Shown here: piece by piece, positions 1 to 7,261 of the stretch
Position numbering within the stretch: position 1 is the first letter of the stretch
How the letters are laid out: each line of letters begins with the position of its first letter
Assembly (NCBI RefSeq): GCF_017873605.1
Contig: NZ_JAGGKI010000015.1
Coordinates: 1-64,000, forward strand
DNA length: 64,000 nucleotides
Source of the DNA: Paenibacillus lactis
Lineage (GTDB): Bacteria > Bacillota > Bacilli > Paenibacillales > Paenibacillaceae
Reading direction: 5' to 3'
Notes under the pieces: generated by a model
Told to the model about the DNA's origin: nothing
What the model saw: the letters and a program-made list of their open reading frames with translations, nothing else
The model's database searches: none
Made by a program: the position numbers and the translations under genes

Positions 1-342
1 CGAGGCCAACAAGTCCCGAAAAGGGACCTGTAGCCAGGAAAAGCGCGCCCGCGAGGCCGACAAGTCCCAAAAAGGGACCTGTAGCCAGGAAAAGCTCGCG
101 TGCGGGCGAAACAAGTCCTCAAAAGGGACTTGTAGCCAGGAAAAGCTCGCGTGCGGGCGAAACAAGTCCTCAAAAGGGACTTGTAGCCAGGAAAAGCGCG
201 CCCGCGGGCCAAACAAGTCCCGAAAAGGGACTTGCAGCAAGGAAAAGTGCGCATGCGGGCGAAACAAGTCCTCAAAAGGGACTTGTAGCCAGGAAAAGCG
301 CGCATGCGGGCCAAACAAGCCCGAAAAGGGACTTGCACATCA
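1..342. repeat. Tandem 51-bp hairpin repeat array, six full copies plus a partial
   Basis: Units start at 1, 52, 103, 154, 205 and 256, with a partial unit from 307. Each contains an inverted repeat of the form CAAGTCCC-gaaaa-GGGACTTG (7-8 bp arms), followed by a conserved TAGCCAGGAAAAG and a GC-rich boundary. Copies differ by a few substitutions, several of which keep the stem pairing (CCC/GGG) while others shorten it. The units abut with no spacers, so this is not CRISPR-like. The unit is a multiple of three, and one plus-strand frame stays open from base 2 to about 380, but I see no start codon in the window. I read it as an intergenic structured repeat. Its left end lies outside the window. 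Confidence 0.85.
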
Positions 343-391
343 ACCCGGGACACACCTTGCCAGCCCTGGCCCGCTTGTCTAGATTCGCCCC

Positions 392-862
392 TTATGCTTT
401 AGGCGGTTGAACAATGAAAAACGGTAACTTTTCAATGCCGACCGATCTCGCGTATGTAAACAATTGTCCCTTGTGGTGGATCTCATGGTCGACCATGTTG
501 CCTAGCCAGACGGAGCCCGGGGCCACAAAGCCGTTAAAATCCAGCGGTTGCTCCAATTGGGCTTCCGTCAGTTCAGCAAAGCCTTTTTCCGTAGCATTGG
601 TTGAGGCTTGAACGATCTCCCGGATATCGCTGATCGATTCGAAGCTTGTCGGGAACGTTGGCGGGGAGAAGGCCCCATGCTTGATCGATTGCAAAAACAT
701 ATCGGAAGATGCAGCCATGTGGACTATCAATTTCCCTAATGTCATAGCATTCGGCCAAGGCTTATATTCCAGATGCTCGTCCCGTATTTCTTCAAGCAGC
801 TGCTGCAGCACACCCCGATGGCGGAGCCATCGCTTTAACTGTTGTTCAGTTTCCATGTACAT
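392..862 (-). CDS. DinB-like four-helix-bundle protein
   Basis: 156 aa, a normal length for the DinB/YfiT superfamily (often metal-binding; some members are thiol-dependent transferases, most are uncharacterised). The likely metal triad is His48 in the first half plus the DHEIHHKGQL segment near residues 125-134 (His126 and His130). A second DinB-fold gene lies at 59871. The start is the first ATG of an ATG-TAC-ATG run, seven bases after GGAGGG on the minus strand. It is a single gene that converges on the 51-bp repeat array. Fold assignment is fairly sure; substrate unknown. Confidence 0.75.
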   Translation of the reverse strand: MYMETEQQLKRWLRHRGVLQQLLEEIRDEHLEYKPWPNAMTLGKLIVHMAASSDMFLQSIKHGAFSPPTFPTSFESISDIREIVQASTNATEKGFAELTEAQLEQPLDFNGFVAPGSVWLGNMVDHEIHHKGQLFTYARSVGIEKLPFFIVQPPKA

Positions 863-1122
863 AAAAAGTCCCTCCTCATAATCGTCACAGTAGATTCGAA
901 CTGCTTCTGGTATTAACCTTGTTTGTCATATGGCCTGACTATGGCGCATGGGTGTAGTGGAGCAATAGTAAGTAAATTCGATAGCATGCATGAATATCCT
1001 TTATCTAGGCATGCTTAATAAGCATATAAAAGTGAAATGTTTGAAAGGATGATTCCCCATCCTTGCCTGGATCTCGTTTTCTAGTTCAACTTAGCCGAAT
1101 GGAAAATCATGAAAAATAACTG
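863..1122. other. Intergenic stretch between divergent genes, no further gene seen
   Basis: About 260 bases separate the DinB-like gene from the TetR promoter. The stretch is AT-rich and contains a short inverted repeat around GCATGCTTAATAAGCATAT (about 1008-1026). I see no ORF with a ribosome binding site and no RNA gene. Confidence 0.5.
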
Positions 1123-1151
1123 TTGCAATCGGACATTCTTTCGCATATACT
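1123..1151 (+). promoter_or_regulatory. Sigma-A type promoter of the tetR gene
   Basis: A TTGCAA -35 box (1123-1128) and a TATACT -10 box (1146-1151) are separated by exactly 17 bp. The operator-like 21-mer begins ten bases after the -10 box, so a bound repressor would cover the transcription start. Confidence 0.7.
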
Positions 1152-1160
1152 GATTTCAGT

Positions 1161-1181
1161 TAGTAATTGGTCAATCAATAA
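1161..1181 (+). promoter_or_regulatory. TetR operator-like element, copy 1 of 3
   Basis: A 21-bp sequence with core ATTGGTCAATCAAT (ATTG-GT-CAAT is a short palindrome) is repeated identically at 2237-2257 and 3310-3330. Each copy precedes a gene of the cluster. This copy overlaps the start region of the tetR-family gene, which fits autoregulation. That the TetR protein binds it is an inference. Confidence 0.7.
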
Positions 1182-1220
1182 TAAAAATTAAAAATTAACT
1201 TCTGAAAGGAGTGATTCCGT

Positions 1221-1736
1221 ATGCCGCGCGAAGCCTCCGCGAACCGACGTCAGGATATTGTTGCAGCAGCAATCGAGGTGTTTGCAGAGATCGGCTATTA
1301 TCGTGCGACAACCGCACAGGTTGCCGAACGTGCAGCCATATCGCAGCCTTACGTGTACCGTTTTTTTACCAAGGAATCGCTGCTGGTTGAAGCGCTGGCC
1401 GTATCTTGGAAGCGGATTGTTCATGCCTTCCGTCAGGTGATTGATTCGGCACCGTCCCAGGAGCTCGAAGAGGGATTGATCCGTGCTTACGAGGAGATCA
1501 TGCTTGCTCATCGTAGTGAAATCTTACTGCAGATGCAGGCACAGACGATCTCGGATGCACCTGTTCGAGCAGCGATGCAGCAGGGAATGGGAGAGGTAAA
1601 GGAGCTGGTGGAGAATGCCTTCATCCATGCCGGATTTCAGGATGCGGATGTAAGAGTCTCCAATTTCCTTGCAAGGGGAATGCTCTGTAATGCCGCAATG
1701 GCCATGGACATGCCGAGCATCATGCCGAAGCGTTAG
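1221..1736 (+). CDS. TetR/AcrR family transcriptional regulator
   Basis: 171 aa. The N-terminal helix-turn-helix is clear at about residues 10-55 (IVAAAIEVFAEIGYYRATTAQVAERAAISQPYVYRFF as two parts of the TetR signature). The rest is the variable ligand-binding and dimer domain. It is a little short for the family (about 190 aa) and ends in a Met-rich tail, so slight C-terminal truncation is possible. The ATG start has AAGGAG twelve bases upstream. The same 21-bp operator-like sequence lies before this gene, the epimerase-like gene and the micropeptide operon, so it is probably an autorepressor controlling all three. Ligand unknown. Confidence 0.85.
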   Translation: MPREASANRRQDIVAAAIEVFAEIGYYRATTAQVAERAAISQPYVYRFFTKESLLVEALAVSWKRIVHAFRQVIDSAPSQELEEGLIRAYEEIMLAHRSEILLQMQAQTISDAPVRAAMQQGMGEVKELVENAFIHAGFQDADVRVSNFLARGMLCNAAMAMDMPSIMPKR

Positions 1737-1844
1737 GGGTTGCCGATGGCAGCGGGAGATGGTAAAGGTGAGTGCAGCCCAGCACTTTACACCATGGAGG
1801 CATCAAAGCATCGAGCCGTAAGGTCTGCCATAGTTGCTTGAGAG

Positions 1845-2071
1845 CAAGCTACATTCACCGTGAATGCGCGCCCCGTACAGTGAGAGCACCAAGCTACGTT
1901 CGCCGGGAATGCACACCCTGTACAGTGGGAGCACCAAGCTACATTCGCCGGGAATGCACACCCTGTACAGTGGGAGCACCAAGCTACATTCACGGGGATG
2001 CGTGCCCCGAACAGTGAGAGCACCAAGCTACGTCCACCGGGAATGCACACCCTGTACAGTGAGAGCACCAA
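1845..2071. repeat. Tandem 45-bp repeat array, about five copies
   Basis: Copies begin with CAAGCTAC at 1845, 1890, 1935, 1980 and 2024, and a degenerate sixth starts near 2069. The period is 45 bp with a single-base deletion in one copy. Each unit carries GAATGCACACCCTGTACAG or a variant, whose CCCTGTACAGTGGG core is close to palindromic. The array fills the gap between the tetR gene and the second operator. Several frames are open across it because the period is a multiple of three, but no ribosome binding site supports translation. It is unrelated in sequence to the 51-bp array at the window start. Confidence 0.85.
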
Positions 2072-2236
2072 TCTTGCCTCGCCGCGACTGCCTGCCCCTT
2101 ACCGGGAGGGGCGCCCCCGGATTGCCGCAACAGCTTATCGGAGAGCACAGCTAACGGCAGGTCACGTCTGCCCCACTGTAGTGTAAGAGCTCTGATTTTC
2201 CAGTCATTTGGAGTTAGGCATTATTTTTTTGAACAT

Positions 2237-2257
2237 TAGTAATTGGTCAATCAATAA
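2237..2257 (+). promoter_or_regulatory. TetR operator-like element, copy 2 of 3
   Basis: Identical 21-mer to that at 1161, located 26 bases before the epimerase-like gene start and immediately upstream of its ribosome binding site. It probably overlaps the promoter; a weak TTGAAC at 2229-2234 would place the operator between the -35 and -10 boxes. Confidence 0.65.
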
Positions 2258-2283
2258 CAATACAACAAAGGAGATGTTTGATT

Positions 2284-3246
2284 ATGAAAAAAGCGATTGT
2301 TCTGGGTGCTACGGGCGGAGTAGGAAATCCGCTGACAGCCGAATTGGTCAAAAGAGGGATCGAAACGATTGCCTTCGGCAGATCGATGACCAAGTTAAAT
2401 TCGCTGGCCGAGGAGATTGGCAGCTCCCCATTGTTGAAGCTCCGGACCGGGGATGCCTTTAAACCGGAGGACATCATTCAGGCGGCCGAAGGGGCGGATG
2501 TCATTTTTCACAGCGCGAATATTCCGTATAACGAGATGGAATCACGGCTGCTTCCACTCGGGAAATCCGTGATGCAGGCCGCTCAGCGGCTGAACGCAAG
2601 AGTAGTTGTCGTGGACGGCATATATCCCTACGGGCGACGCAGAATGGAGAAAGCTACAGAGGAGCACCCGAAGCGGCCTCATACCCGAAAAGGCAAAACC
2701 AGGCTTGCCTATGAGGAGCTTCTGTTTTCGGCACGCTGGAAACCCCGCACCCGCCCTTTGATCGCCCGGTTACCGGATTATTACGGCCCCTCGGCTCAAG
2801 CATCTTATCTATCCGTGACGATGGAGGCTATAGCTGCAGGTAAGCCTACGGCCTTCATCGGAAATATGACGGTTCCCCGCGAATATGTCTACTTACCGGA
2901 TGCAGCGCGGATGATTTTGGATATCGCCGTTCAGGAGGAAGCTTACGGGCAAAACTGGCACATTCCCGGTCCTGGCGTCATCTCAGGTCGTGACTTGGTA
3001 CGCATCGCTCAGGAGGCGAGCGGGAGCCGCAAAGCCGTCATACCGCTGGGACGCATCGGTTTATCCCTGATCGGCCTGTTCAATCCCGTGATGAAGGAGG
3101 TCGTGGAGATGCTGTATCTTACCGAAGAGCCTCTCGTGCTGAGCGGGGAAAAATACGAGCGCCTCATCGGACCGTTATCTTGGACGCCGCATGAAGAAGC
3201 GATAAAGGAGACCATTGAGGGGCTGATGGAGAAGCAGGGCGTGTGA
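2284..3246 (+). CDS. NAD-dependent epimerase/dehydratase-like protein (extended SDR fold)
   Basis: 320 aa. The N-terminal Rossmann glycine motif is GATGGVG at residues 8-14, followed by a beta-alpha pattern typical of atypical or extended short-chain dehydrogenases that act on nucleotide sugars or act as NAD(P)H sensors. A textbook YxxxK catalytic pair is not obvious, so it may be an atypical SDR. I chose ATG 2284 because AAAGGAG sits about ten bases upstream; a TTG six bases earlier is less well spaced. The operator copy immediately upstream places it in the TetR regulon. A hairpin at 3263-3292 probably ends the transcript. Substrate unknown. Confidence 0.75.
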   Translation: MKKAIVLGATGGVGNPLTAELVKRGIETIAFGRSMTKLNSLAEEIGSSPLLKLRTGDAFKPEDIIQAAEGADVIFHSANIPYNEMESRLLPLGKSVMQAAQRLNARVVVVDGIYPYGRRRMEKATEEHPKRPHTRKGKTRLAYEELLFSARWKPRTRPLIARLPDYYGPSAQASYLSVTMEAIAAGKPTAFIGNMTVPREYVYLPDAARMILDIAVQEEAYGQNWHIPGPGVISGRDLVRIAQEASGSRKAVIPLGRIGLSLIGLFNPVMKEVVEMLYLTEEPLVLSGEKYERLIGPLSWTPHEEAIKETIEGLMEKQGV

Positions 3247-3262
3247 ACGGATTGTACGAATA

Positions 3263-3302
3263 GCACTCGTATAAGATACACGCAACGAGTGCCCATTATT
3301 TT
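3263..3302 (+). terminator. Probable terminator after the epimerase-like gene
   Basis: An 8-bp perfect stem, GCACTCGT (3263-3270) with ACGAGTGC (3285-3292), is followed by the T-rich CCATTATTTTCC. The loop is rather long (14 nt), so efficiency is uncertain. Confidence 0.5.
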
Positions 3303-3309
3303 CCACTAA

Positions 3310-3330
3310 TAGTAATTGGTCAATCAATAA
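3310..3330 (+). promoter_or_regulatory. TetR operator-like element, copy 3 of 3
   Basis: Identical 21-mer to those at 1161 and 2237, upstream of two small membrane-peptide genes. A TTGGTC within it and AATAAT about 16 bp downstream could form a weak promoter with the operator overlapping the -35 box. The conserved sequence at a third site is the main reason for believing the tiny ORFs are genes. Confidence 0.6.
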
Positions 3331-3451
3331 TATTGAGAATAATGCATTAATGCACTTATGGACTTATAAACTTTATGCGCTTATTCGCCTGTTTACCTAT
3401 TCACTTATTCACTTATTCACTTACTACCAATCTAATAAGGAGGTGATTTCA

Positions 3452-3532
3452 ATGGCAAAACTTCAATTGAAGTTTGTGGACGGCGTACTAGCCGCCATCA
3501 TTCTGGTATCAATGCTTAGCTGGTGGGATTAG
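3452..3532 (+). CDS. 26-aa membrane micropeptide ending in SWWD
   Basis: An ORF of 26 codons with an excellent ribosome binding site (AAGGAGGTGATTTCA before ATG). The product has a short amphipathic N-terminus containing lysines and an acidic residue, then one hydrophobic stretch (about residues 12-22), and ends Leu-Ser-Trp-Trp-Asp. The next small gene has the same plan and ends Phe-Ser-Ile-Trp-Asp, so the two look paralogous. It lies downstream of the third operator copy. Function unknown; a single-pass membrane micropeptide made under control of the TetR protein is the simplest reading. Confidence 0.6.
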   Translation: MAKLQLKFVDGVLAAIILVSMLSWWD

Positions 3533-3590
3533 CAAACAAGCTTTAAAGGTCGCAGTGTGCAACAAATCATTGTTAGGGAGGTTTGGATCT

Positions 3591-3686
3591 ATGAATGAAG
3601 GTTTACGTTCGGCCTGGGCATCGAAGCATACGCTTTGGCTCGGAATTGCCGCGGTCTTGTTGGTACTGTTCTCCATATGGGATTAG
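3591..3686 (+). CDS. 31-aa membrane micropeptide ending in SIWD
   Basis: An ORF of 31 codons, with AGGGAGG spaced eight bases from its ATG. The N-terminal third is polar with basic residues. Residues about 14-28 form one hydrophobic helix, and the protein ends Ser-Ile-Trp-Asp. The alignable core (about 16 residues, small hydrophobics then S-x-W-D at the extreme C-terminus) matches the preceding micropeptide, suggesting duplication. A strong terminator follows directly, which delimits a two-peptide transcription unit. Confidence 0.6.
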   Translation: MNEGLRSAWASKHTLWLGIAAVLLVLFSIWD

Positions 3687-3700
3687 CGAAAAATGCTTGC

Positions 3701-3734
3701 ACGCTGGCCGAAAGGGCTGGCGTTTTTTTTTTTT
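3701..3734 (+). terminator. Rho-independent terminator of the micropeptide operon
   Basis: ACGCTGGCC-gaaag-GGCTGGCGT forms a 9-bp stem with two G-T wobbles and is followed by more than ten T residues. Confidence 0.85.
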
Positions 3735-3822
3735 CAAAAATATTTATATTCCATCCATCAGTTGCAGTCGTTCAAACGTTATATTAACAAGAAAGACGAA
3801 AACGGAAGATACGAGGTCGGCT

Positions 3823-4290
3823 ATGGACGTAAATGATCTGTACGAAAATTTGAAGGTGGATGTCCAGCGCTACGCCCGGTCGGTCGCAAAGCACGCGTAC
3901 GAAGCCGACGATCTGGTGCAGGATGCCTTCATCAAGGCGATGAAGGAGCCGCAGCTGGCACAGTGGCCGCTCCACAAGCAAAAGGCTTGGTTTTTCAGGG
4001 TCATCAAGAATCGTCTGATCGACATTACCCGCCGGGAAAAACGGCTGCTTCCCTGGGATGATGATCTGGATGCCACATTGCTGTCCGTGCCAAACCTCGA
4101 TATGGAGACCACGGAATGGCTGGGCCGCCTGCCGCAGTCCCAAAGCGATATTGTGTTTAAGCGCTACTGGCTTGGCATGTCCAGTCAGGAGATCGGGGAC
4201 CAGCTTGGATTGCCAGCCGCGACGATCCGTTACAAGCTGCAGGCCGCCATCAAGAAATTAAGAACCTATTGGGAGGAAGATATGAAATGA
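3823..4290 (+). CDS. ECF-type RNA polymerase sigma factor
   Basis: 155 aa, short as expected for ECF sigma factors. Region 2 is visible at about residues 13-75 (EADDLVQDAFIKA, then WFFRVIKNRLIDITRREKR). Region 4 is at about 102-150 (LPQSQSDIVFKRYWLGMS, then SQEIGDQLGLPAATIRYKL). The chosen ATG has GAGG upstream and starts at the conserved N-terminus; a longer in-frame extension upstream has no family similarity. Its stop codon overlaps the start of the next gene (ATGA), implying coupling to the repeat protein, which may be its regulator or its effector. No canonical zinc-finger anti-sigma factor is present. Confidence 0.85.
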   Translation: MDVNDLYENLKVDVQRYARSVAKHAYEADDLVQDAFIKAMKEPQLAQWPLHKQKAWFFRVIKNRLIDITRREKRLLPWDDDLDATLLSVPNLDMETTEWLGRLPQSQSDIVFKRYWLGMSSQEIGDQLGLPAATIRYKLQAAIKKLRTYWEEDMK

Positions 4291-5492
4291 GCAGAATCAT
4301 TGGCAATGTGGGGATGCTGGATCTTACGGAGGCAACGGAGGAAAGCGTGAAAAACATTGAACGGATCGACAATGTGGGCATGGTGCTGTACCGGGCGGAG
4401 ACCGCCCATCTGCTGGCGCTGCTCACGAACGCCGGCAACATCGGCAAAACGCTGGAAATCCCCAGAGGCTACCGCTTTTTTAAAGGCACTTTGAGATTGA
4501 ACGCCGAGTATTTTAAGCACAAGCAGCCGGAGAATGTATTTACGTATGGCACGGTGGTCATCGATCGGGATGTCAGCCTTGAAGCTTTTGAGCATAGCGG
4601 GCCGCACATGGCAGTGAGGGGCGAGGTGTATGTTCCGAAGCATTTGGAGGGAGCCGTCACCGCATCGCTGCTTAAAATGGAGGGAGCGGAAGCGAGCATC
4701 CAAGCCTATCAATCCGAGCTTCGGTTTGAGTCCGGGAAATTCCGTCTGACCAACGCGTATTTGTCTTCGCTCAAGGAGCCCCGGTACTTGGTCGTGAATG
4801 GGGTCCTTGAAGTGGAGAAGGACCTGGACATGGAACAATTCGCCGACCGGCTTGAAAAGATCCATGTGAACGGCATCGCGATGATCCATGAGGAGCAGAG
4901 CCCCTATTTTTATGACAAAATGCAGTCGATCAACGGTCAGGTAAAAGTAATTCCTGCAGGGTTCGAGCATGTAACGAAAACGCTGAGACTGAACGCCCGA
5001 ACGATTCGCCGATTCGCCGACCGTAAATTATATACCAAGCACCCCATTGTGCTTGATGCTGACGTGACAAGGGAGGCGTTCAGCCGCGCCATCGCCGGAA
5101 TTCAATCGTCCTCGATCGTGATCTGCAGCGAAGATATCGAGGATCTGGTCTGGGAACGCTGTCCGGACGTGAATACGGAAATCGTCAGCTATGAGCAGGC
5201 ATTCGTATTCGTGGAAGGCGAGGAAGCATGGTCGAAGGACCAGTTGCTTGCTTTAAAGGAACCGGCCAGCTTCATTGTAGACGGAACATTGATCCTCGAA
5301 GAAGACGTTACGGAGGATGTATTGGAGGCCAAACTGCGTTCCTTGGATCTGTTCGGGAAAGTGATGATCGCGGAAAAAAGAATTAAAGGTGTTTTATACC
5401 CTTACCTTCGGAGCATGAGCGGCAGTATTATAGTGAAGGGGACGGAGGAGAAGTTTGCAGGTATCGGTAATGTCGGAATGTTGTCGCTATAA
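4287..5492 (+). CDS. Beta-rich repeat protein of unknown function with GNVGM at both ends
   Basis: 401 aa; I recognise no named family with certainty. The sequence alternates short beta-strand-like segments. Two repeating elements are visible: an RLNA/RLTNAYL-type motif (near residues 69, 156 and 232) and a (I/V)V(N/D)G-x-L-x-(V/L)-E-(K/E)-D-(L/V)-type motif (near 170 and 335). GNVGM occurs at residues 6-10 and 394-398, with DNVGM at 28-32 and AGNIG at 49-53. No signal peptide or membrane helix is seen, so it is probably cytoplasmic. Start ATG 4287 overlaps the sigma-factor stop by four bases, with GGGAGG upstream. A self-assembling beta-solenoid (bactofilin-like in style) or an unusual anti-sigma partner are both possible; neither is proven. 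Confidence 0.7.
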   Translation: MSRIIGNVGMLDLTEATEESVKNIERIDNVGMVLYRAETAHLLALLTNAGNIGKTLEIPRGYRFFKGTLRLNAEYFKHKQPENVFTYGTVVIDRDVSLEAFEHSGPHMAVRGEVYVPKHLEGAVTASLLKMEGAEASIQAYQSELRFESGKFRLTNAYLSSLKEPRYLVVNGVLEVEKDLDMEQFADRLEKIHVNGIAMIHEEQSPYFYDKMQSINGQVKVIPAGFEHVTKTLRLNARTIRRFADRKLYTKHPIVLDADVTREAFSRAIAGIQSSSIVICSEDIEDLVWERCPDVNTEIVSYEQAFVFVEGEEAWSKDQLLALKEPASFIVDGTLILEEDVTEDVLEAKLRSLDLFGKVMIAEKRIKGVLYPYLRSMSGSIIVKGTEEKFAGIGNVGMLSL

Positions 5493-5511
5493 AAGAAAAG
5501 AGGAAGGTAAA

Positions 5512-5709
5512 ATGAATATCAATAATGAAGATATTGCCAACCAGCATGTGAACGATCTCCGCCAGGAACTCGAACGATGCAGGTTGGCTCAACAAACGAA
5601 AGCCACCCGTAATGAAGCTGCAGGTGCTGTCGCAGGCGGCGCGAAGACTGCAGGCAAATGGAAGGCTTTGCTGGATACCATCATGATGATGGGAAGACGA
5701 TTGCTGTAA
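5512..5709 (+). CDS. 65-aa hypothetical protein, third gene of the sigma-factor operon
   Basis: ATG 5512 follows AGGAAGG by four bases, 19 bases after the repeat-protein stop. The protein has a charged N-terminal helix with coiled-coil character (about residues 10-32), an Ala/Gly-rich hinge (35-47) and a basic hydrophobic C-terminus with several methionines. No cysteine pair or membrane segment is clear. Being co-transcribed, it may be a partner of the repeat protein. Unrecognised family. Confidence 0.65.
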   Translation: MNINNEDIANQHVNDLRQELERCRLAQQTKATRNEAAGAVAGGAKTAGKWKALLDTIMMMGRRLL

Positions 5710-5734
5710 TTTCAATATGTGATCCATTGTATAG

Positions 5735-5770
5735 ATCGCCGGTGCCAAGAAAGTGGCCCGGCGATTTTTA
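5735..5770 (+). terminator. Rho-independent terminator of the sigma-factor operon
   Basis: ATCGCCGG (5735-5742) pairs perfectly with CCGGCGAT (5758-5765), with further inner GCCA/TGGC pairing, and is followed by TTTTTAAT. Confidence 0.9.
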
Positions 5771-5893
5771 ATGGGGCAAGTCAACTCGCTCAACCCGCGC
5801 AACCTGCTCAGCCCGAATCAACCCGAGACAAGCCCAATCAAGCCAAATCATGCGGAATTCAGGCCAGTCATGCGGAACCTCAGTCATGCAGAA

Positions 5894-7261
5894 TCAAGCG
5901 TTGCGTTCATTCATTCGCTCATACAGAAAATCAACCACATGCTTGACTTCCATCGTTTCGCTGCAGCCGTGCTGTTCCACGCCCAGCTTCATCTGCAGCA
6001 GACAACCCGGATTGCTGGTCAGCAGGTATCTGGCTCCGGTGGCGTTGACGTTCTCCATCTTATGCTCCAGGATTTGACCCGCCATTTCCGGCTGCGTCAC
6101 ATTGTATATGCCTGCCGAGCCGCAGCAGCGGTCCGCTTCCCTCATCTCTTGGAAGCTGACGTTGGGCACCTGGCTTATGAGCTGCCTTGGTGCCGCCCCG
6201 CTGCGCATCACATTCCGCAAATGGCAGGAGTCCTGATAGGTCACAACGACAGGCTCGGTGGACGTCGTGGATTCACTGAATGCAGGCAGTCTGCCATGCT
6301 CCACGAGCAGCTTGCTGATGTCCACGACCCGGCTGGCGAACCAGGCGGCTTGTTCCTTCCAAGTCTCATCCTCATGAAGCAGATGGTCATACTCCACCAA
6401 CAGGGCACCGCAGCCGCCGGCATTGGATACGATATAATCCACATCCAGCTCCTTGAACACCCTCACGTTGATCCTCGCCATATCTCTTGCCAGCTCCAGC
6501 TCGCCGCTGTGGGCATGGAGTGCGCCGCAGCAAACCTGCTCAGGCGGTATAACAACCTCGAAGCCCGCCTTCGACAGCAGCTTTACGGTATTGACGTTGG
6601 TGCCGGCGAACATGACATCCATGATGCAGCCTCTGAATAAAGCGACGCGAGCGATCGGAGTGCCTTTAGCCGGATACACCGTTCCCAGCTGTTCGACGAC
6701 GCCATCCGCGGTGGCGTCCGGCAGAATCCGCTCCATGTCCCGCAGATGCTTGGGGAAGAGGCGCATGACGCCGGTTCCTCTCGCCACGCGCTGCAAGCCG
6801 GATTTTTGGTAAAATTTCAGCGTTCTTCCCAGCGTCTTCAGACGTTTGCGGTGCGGGAAGACGCCCTTGAAGAACAGCTTGCGCATTCCCTTCACAGGAA
6901 TGGAATGCACCGGATGATCCTCAATGGCGTCTCGGGCCTGCTCAATGAGCTGACCGTATTTCACATCTGCCGGACATACCGGCTCGCAGGCTCGGCAGCC
7001 CAGGCAATGGTTCATCTGATCGCGGAAGCGATCATCCGGCTCCATCAGCCCGTCGGCCACGGCCTTCATTAAGGCAATGCGCCCGCGGGGAGATTCGGGC
7101 TCTACGCCCGTTTCCCTGAATGTAGGGCAGGCCGGGAGGCAAAACCCGCAGCGCATGCAGTTGGTCAATTGATCGTAATCGAGCTTTTCGAGCAAGGTAC
7201 GGGCCAGGGGATTGGTATGGTTGATCTGGGGCTTTTTCCCGATATTCGCTTGGCTAGTCAT
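5894..7261 (-). CDS. glcF: Glycolate oxidase iron-sulfur subunit
   Basis: 455 aa. It carries two 4Fe-4S motifs (Cys35, 38, 41, 45 and Cys86, 89, 92, 96) and two C-terminal cysteine-rich CCG domains (DSCHLRNV, DRCCGSAGIYNV and CCGALHAHSGE are visible). It is the electron-transfer partner of the FAD subunit GlcD in oxidising glycolate or a related 2-hydroxy acid to the keto acid, passing electrons to the membrane quinone pool. The start overlaps the end of glcD by eight bases, with GGGTGG upstream, so the two are translationally coupled. D-lactate or another 2-hydroxy acid is an alternative substrate. Confidence 0.88.
   Translation of the reverse strand: MTSQANIGKKPQINHTNPLARTLLEKLDYDQLTNCMRCGFCLPACPTFRETGVEPESPRGRIALMKAVADGLMEPDDRFRDQMNHCLGCRACEPVCPADVKYGQLIEQARDAIEDHPVHSIPVKGMRKLFFKGVFPHRKRLKTLGRTLKFYQKSGLQRVARGTGVMRLFPKHLRDMERILPDATADGVVEQLGTVYPAKGTPIARVALFRGCIMDVMFAGTNVNTVKLLSKAGFEVVIPPEQVCCGALHAHSGELELARDMARINVRVFKELDVDYIVSNAGGCGALLVEYDHLLHEDETWKEQAAWFASRVVDISKLLVEHGRLPAFSESTTSTEPVVVTYQDSCHLRNVMRSGAAPRQLISQVPNVSFQEMREADRCCGSAGIYNVTQPEMAGQILEHKMENVNATGARYLLTSNPGCLLQMKLGVEQHGCSETMEVKHVVDFLYERMNERNA

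Noticed and set aside
1..342. CRISPR array
   Set aside because: Units are contiguous and similar along their whole length; there are no unique spacers and no cas genes.
2..380. Open plus-strand frame with a 17-residue repeat (NKSxKGTCSQEK-type) across the 51-bp array
   Set aside because: No start codon or ribosome binding site in the window, and each unit carries a DNA-level inverted repeat. The open frame follows from the 51-bp period. A C-terminal tail of a gene starting left of the window cannot be fully excluded.
1787..2154. Repetitive ORFs of 80-96 codons on both strands over the 45-bp array
   Set aside because: They overlap in several frames, lack ribosome binding sites and result from the repeat period.
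5753..6640. 295-codon plus-strand ORF opposite glcF
   Set aside because: Antisense to the cysteine-rich GlcF domain; Pro/His/Gln-rich shadow frame without ribosome binding site.
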